Shown here in pieces: positions 62,948-64,000 of a stretch of 64,000 nt of DNA; within the stretch, counting starts at the first letter, position 1, and every line of letters begins with the position of its first letter. The stretch is from Thermoanaerobacter uzonensis DSM 18761 (GTDB taxonomy: Bacteria > Bacillota > Thermoanaerobacteria > Thermoanaerobacterales > Thermoanaerobacteraceae), in the NCBI RefSeq assembly GCF_900129115.1, contig NZ_FQUR01000007.1, positions 1 through 64,000 of the forward strand, in the 5' to 3' direction. The notes under the pieces are model-generated. The model was not told the origin of the DNA. It did no database searches and worked only from the letters and a program-made list of their open reading frames with translations. The position numbers and the translations under genes were made by a program.

Positions 62948-64000
62948 ATGTCGAGGGTTATAAAAGCGCCAAGGGGGACCACACTACATTGCAAGAATTG
63001 GCAAATAGAGGCGCCTTATAGAACTTTGATGAACAATCTAGATCCGGAGGTAGCAGAGGACCCGTCGAATTTGATAGTGTATGGAGGAGCAGGTAAAGCC
63101 GCAAGGAATTGGGAAGCTTTTAATAAAATAGTAGAGAGTTTGGAAAATTTAGAAGAAGATGAAACACTTCTCATCCAATCTGGGAAACCTGTAGGAATCT
63201 TTAAAACTCATACAATGGCACCAAGAGTGCTCATATCCAATGCAATGTTAGTACCTGCATGGGCTAATTGGGAAAATTTCTGGGACCTTGAGGCAAAAGG
63301 GCTTACCATGTATGGGCAAATGACAGCAGGAAGTTGGATATATATAGGGACACAAGGGATAATAGAAGGAACTTTTGAGACTTTTGCAGCTCTTGCTAAA
63401 AAACATTTTGATGGAACATTGAAGGGAAAGTTTGTACTAACTGCAGGACTTGGAGGTATGAGTGGAGCTCAGCCTTTGGCTATTACCATGTTGGATGGCG
63501 CTTGTCTTATAGTAGAAGTGGACAGAAATAGAATACAGAGAAGATTAGATACTAAATACCTTGATGTAATGACAGACAATCTTGACAAAGCTTTAGAAAT
63601 GGTTTTGAAAGCAAAAGAAGAAGGAAAGCCTTTGTCAGTTGGACTTGTCGGAAATGCCGCAGATGTGCATCCTGAGCTTGTAAGAAGGGGAATAATTCCA
63701 GACGTTGTAACAGACCAGACATCAGCCCATGACCCATTAAATGGGTATGTGCCAAATGGAATGACACTAGAAGAGGCATTTGCTCTTAGAAAATCAAATC
63801 CAGAGGAATATATAAAGAGAGCTAAAAAGGCTATGGCAGAGCACGTTTCAGCAATGCTTGAGATGCAAAAAAGAGGAGCAATAGCTTTTGATTATGGCAA
63901 CAACATAAGGAGAATGGCTTATGATGAAGGGGTAAAAGAGGCTTTTAATATCCCAGGTTATGTTCCTGAGTATATAAGAGATTTATTCTCTGAAGGGAAA
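62948..64000 (+). CDS. hutU: Urocanate hydratase, 5' part (continues beyond the window)
   Basis: 351 codons are present from ATG 62948, behind GGGGGGA. The start has [20 protein letters not shown]. The glycine-rich motif [15 protein letters not shown] lies near 38 and the NAD site [20 protein letters not shown] near 157-176. [20 protein letters not shown] is near 255. The enzyme uses NAD as an electrophile to hydrate urocanate to imidazolone propionate in histidine breakdown. The full protein is about 550-670 residues, so about half is missing at the right edge. Confidence 0.95.
   Translation, partial: MSRVIKAPRGTTLHCKNWQIEAPYRTLMNNLDPEVAEDPSNLIVYGGAGKAARNWEAFNKIVESLENLEEDETLLIQSGKPVGIFKTHTMAPRVLISNAMLVPAWANWENFWDLEAKGLTMYGQMTAGSWIYIGTQGIIEGTFETFAALAKKHFDGTLKGKFVLTAGLGGMSGAQPLAITMLDGACLIVEVDRNRIQRRLDTKYLDVMTDNLDKALEMVLKAKEEGKPLSVGLVGNAADVHPELVRRGIIPDVVTDQTSAHDPLNGYVPNGMTLEEAFALRKSNPEEYIKRAKKAMAEHVSAMLEMQKRGAIAFDYGNNIRRMAYDEGVKEAFNIPGYVPEYIRDLFSEGK

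Overview
The window looks like chromosome of a thermophilic, anaerobic, low-GC Gram-positive bacterium of the Thermoanaerobacter/Caldanaerobacter type. This is an inference from AT-rich DNA with strong GGAGG-type ribosome sites, many lipoproteins, a single-chain pyruvate:ferredoxin oxidoreductase, M42 peptidases, YtrA-type and sigma-54 regulator families, and a dispersed GGGGACGGTTCC-type hairpin repeat. No tRNA, rRNA or CRISPR array was seen.

Layout. 0-1.2 kb: the tail of a probable secreted toxin, two immunity-like genes each followed by a related hairpin, and a toxin-like remnant. 1.2-13.7 kb: accessory DNA with a pfkB kinase, DUF1648 proteins, a PrsW-like membrane protein, an ABC exporter, a CorA transporter and many broken or duplicated genes. 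13.7-21.4 kb: two adjacent modules consisting of a conserved promoter, a two-part sigma factor (a region-4-like protein plus a small HTH_16/RsoA-like protein), an amidase-domain protein and a lipoprotein; one sigma gene is reduced to 16 codons. 21.7-28.5 kb: a CPBP protease, a DUF429 pseudogene, a lipase-like hydrolase, MFS and AEC transporters and a pyrimidine-dimer glycosylase, with a duplicated and deleted segment.

28.6-46.0 kb is the most unusual part. Eight copies of one promoter block each drive a rightward gene for a lipoprotein or membrane-anchored protein. Seven leftward genes converge on these. They encode proteins without signal peptides: two RlpA-like barrels, another barrel-like protein, an M15 peptidase with a peptidoglycan-binding domain, and three small proteins with hydrophobic stretches. 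Most junctions carry a truncated 3' end of one sigma gene; the intact gene is at 34757-35134. A sigma-A-like leftward promoter is seen only at two junctions. Several signal sequences and the sigma partner are broken by one-base changes in homopolymer runs. My reading, which is inference, is a recombining array of cell-wall toxins paired with surface immunity proteins and tied to an alternative sigma factor, possibly with silent cassettes and phase-variable members.

46.1-64 kb is mostly housekeeping: a YtrA-like GntR/ABC operon behind a perfect 40-bp palindrome, three tandem M42 aminopeptidases, a ferritin-like/VIT iron transporter, PFOR, an APC permease, an HD-GYP-like phosphodiesterase, a methyl-accepting chemotaxis protein and the start of urocanate hydratase. 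Two inverted copies of a GC-rich 266-267 bp fold-back element lie at 57.8 and 62.6 kb, each flanked by a duplicated hairpin.
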